Assembly (NCBI GenBank): GCA_024741835.1
Contig: JAENRP010000665.1
Location: 1-11,639 of the forward strand
Source: Diplocarpon mali
Lineage: Eukaryota; Ascomycota; Leotiomycetes; Helotiales; Drepanopezizaceae
DNA length: 11,639 nucleotides
Direction of reading: 5' to 3'
Positions 10,381 through 11,639 of this stretch are shown here, one piece after another. The notes beneath the pieces are model-generated. The model saw nothing but the letters and a program-made list of their open reading frames with translations, made no database searches and was not told the DNA's origin. Within the stretch, counting starts at the first letter, position 1; every line of letters begins with the position of its first letter. Made by a program: the position numbers and the translations under genes.

Positions 10381-11178
10381 AGCCCTCCTAATAATAGAAC
10401 TATTAACTACTATATCATTCTAGTAGCCAAATAGTCGACCGGCCAATTTGCTATATAGGAGAAGTCTTATAAATCATCAATCCTTATATTAATTAGACCT
10501 AAGAATGCTTAATGGATTTCGATAAACTTAGTATGAAGCGCTGCTTAATAAAAAGAATTAAATATTAAACAAAGGATATTCTTAAAAGAATATATTTCTA
10601 ATAAGACCGTCCTATTCTTAGTGTTTATAAGATAAGGAACATTTATTAACTTAGATTCGGAATAAGAACTTGGCAAAGGCGGCTTCCTTACGATTAGCAA
10701 TAACTATACTAAAGTTGTCGGGAACAAAGCCCTTAAGAATAGAGTGGACCTAGAGGACTTTTCGATTAAAGCCATTAATATAAAGCGACCTTAGACGGCA
10801 AGATAGAGTATTATAGGCGATTTATTTGCAAAGTTCTATATAATACTTAGAATAACAAAAGGTGGTCTATTATTAAAGGCGCTTATAGAAAGAAGACTAT
10901 AGAATAATCTATTAGTTATAATAATAGTAAAAGACTTATTCTTAAAGGATATTACGCAGTTGATAATCTATTTAAAGAAATACGAGTAAGAACTATTCGA
11001 AGATTTTGCGAACACTTAGAAAATGATTCAATAGTTAAAGCTATAGCTATATAGAGATAAGTCTTAGGCTAAGACTAAGGGTATAGATAATAGTATCGAG
11101 GCTAATAATATGATCGACGAGGTCATTCTTCTTAAGAAATACTCTATTAAGAAACCTTGAGCAAAGACCTTAGAAATG

Positions 11179-11202
11179 AGTCCTAGGCCCGGCCTATGAC
11201 TC
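11179..11202 (+). repeat. Palindromic peptide element in B, site 3
   Basis: Reads S-P-R-P-G-L-*-L in phase (codon 1043). Arms AGTCCTAGGCC and GGCCTATGACT pair at 10 of 11 positions around one C. The stop is TGA, the product expected from a C-to-T change in the CGA (Arg) of the intact copy. Confidence 0.82.
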
Positions 11203-11526
11203 GATCTAGAGAAAGGTAAGGATAAAGAACTTATATCTATAAAATCCCCTGCCGCATCCCTCCTAGTAGTAGATAACCCTTTAAAGGATAATAATTATAA
11301 TAAAGATAATAATAATAATAATGCTATAATATAAGTCTCTCTTCCTATCGGCAGAAGCCGTTATACTATACTAGGATCCGTAAAGAGCATAGAAGCTCCT
11401 ACTATACCAAGACCTATTTCATTAGATACTAATAGCGATACTATAAGAAGAAGTGGTCGTTTAGTAAAGAGAGTATTATCTAGTAATAGTTCTCCCTATC
11501 CTCTAAAGAGAACTAAGGAAAACTAA

Positions 11527-11639
11527 TACCTAGGTTAGTTCTATTTTTTTAATTATTTTTACGATTCTATAGTTTGTTTATTTGTATTGCTAGCTTCGTT
11601 TTCTAACTCCTGGGCCCGGCCCGTAGGTAAAAGCGCATA
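11527..11639. other. Non-coding tail after pseudogene B
   Basis: No open phase. It starts with a weak inverted repeat straddling the stop of B (ACCTAGGT centre at 11528-11535 with AACTA and TTAGTT flanks), then T-rich sequence as in a 3' untranslated region, then the GC-rich palindromic element at 11606. The window ends 10 bases later. Confidence 0.5.
11606..11629 (+). repeat. Palindromic peptide element, GC-rich copy outside A and B
   Basis: Reads T-P-G-P-G-P-*-V in the same internal codon alignment as the others, centred on GGCCCGGCC-like sequence. It is the most GC-rich patch of the window. The surrounding phase contains stops, so it may lie in non-coding DNA or in a gene that continues beyond the window. 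Confidence 0.6.

Larger units (their letters stand above)
8053..11526 (+). pseudogene. Pseudogene B: unknown large protein family (paralogue of A), RIP-inactivated
   Basis: One phase of 1157 codons runs from ATG 8053 (A at -3, G at +4) to TAA 11524-11526. I count about 51 internal stops, 48 of them TAA/TAG and three TGA (10534, 11158, 11197), with no frameshift. About 17 CAA/CAG codons survive, His is very rare and Tyr common, as RIP predicts. It is similar to A along its length: F-S-*-D-S (codons 39-43), K-G-I-N-R-E-K-F-L (about 8350-8380), Y-H-F-R (687-690), Y-Y-R-L-Y-L (718-723), Y-P-K-P (739-742), then R-*-G and N-N-Y (about 10630-10710) and a helical, Gln/Lys/Glu-rich stretch (about 10970-11070). 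The tail is basic (R-R-S-G-R at 11446-11460, then K-R), possibly nuclear. An Asn-rich run lies at 11287-11325. The G-K-G-G at about 10672-10683 resembles a nucleotide-binding loop but is not conserved in A. It holds four palindromic elements (codons 297, 359, 769, 1043). Function unknown. Confidence 0.8.

Noticed and set aside
10672..10690. G-K-G-G-F in B as a kinase-type glycine loop
   Set aside because: The aligned part of A lacks the glycines and no other kinase motif follows in either protein.
4160..11526. A nuclear code in which TAA and TAG mean Gln
   Set aside because: In the copia element stops also fall at conserved Trp positions, His is depleted to Tyr, catalytic Asp/Glu became Asn/Lys, and CAA/CAG still occur. 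RIP explains all of this; recoding explains only part.

Overview
The window looks like an AT-rich, repeat-derived (probably subtelomeric or accessory) region of a filamentous ascomycete. Three signs point there. It holds decayed fungal Ty1/copia and Ty3/gypsy retroelements. It has seven perfect TTAGGG telomere units in its interior. It carries the signature of repeat-induced point mutation (RIP): CpA and TpG are scarce and TpA abundant (13 TpA, no CpA and one TpG in 9181-9240), and long reading frames are broken almost only by TAA/TAG at what were Gln or Trp codons. I see no intact protein-coding gene, tRNA, rRNA or CRISPR array.

Layout, all on the + strand. (1) 1-3054: a Ty1/copia pol reading frame in one phase, from an in-frame 39/48-bp repeat array (133-603) through GAG-pre-integrase, integrase and reverse transcriptase, cut off in the 'TRPD' region after RT. 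(2) 3055-3099: (TTAGGG)7 plus TTA, starting exactly where copia stops. (3) 3098-3907: the end of a Ty3/gypsy integrase, starting right at the other side of the telomere tract. (4) 3908-4159: a pyrimidine-rich leader. (5) 4160-7516: pseudogene A (about 1118 codons). (6) 7517-8052: a pyrimidine-rich intergenic region. (7) 8053-11526: pseudogene B (about 1157 codons), a diverged paralogue of A. (8) 11527-11639: non-coding tail. A and B belong to a large, fast-evolving protein family that I do not recognise.

The most striking signal crosses all of these. A 24-bp, 8-codon, palindrome-like element encoding roughly T-R-[RK]-P-[GS]-L-R-V occurs at least eight times singly and ten more times (diverged) in the array. 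It lies in copia, in the gypsy tail and in A and B, each time in the codon phase of the host frame; one further copy lies downstream of B. An ideal copy of the palindrome encodes the same peptide from either strand, so it could enter a gene in either orientation and add the same eight residues. Three insertion sites are shared by A and B and one is found only in B. This resembles in principle the in-frame palindromic elements of Rickettsia, but is shorter and in a fungus; I know of no name for it.

The frames keep phase over about 3 kb (copia), 3.36 kb (A) and 3.47 kb (B) with no indel that I can detect, so inactivation was by transitions only and the ancestral proteins are still readable.
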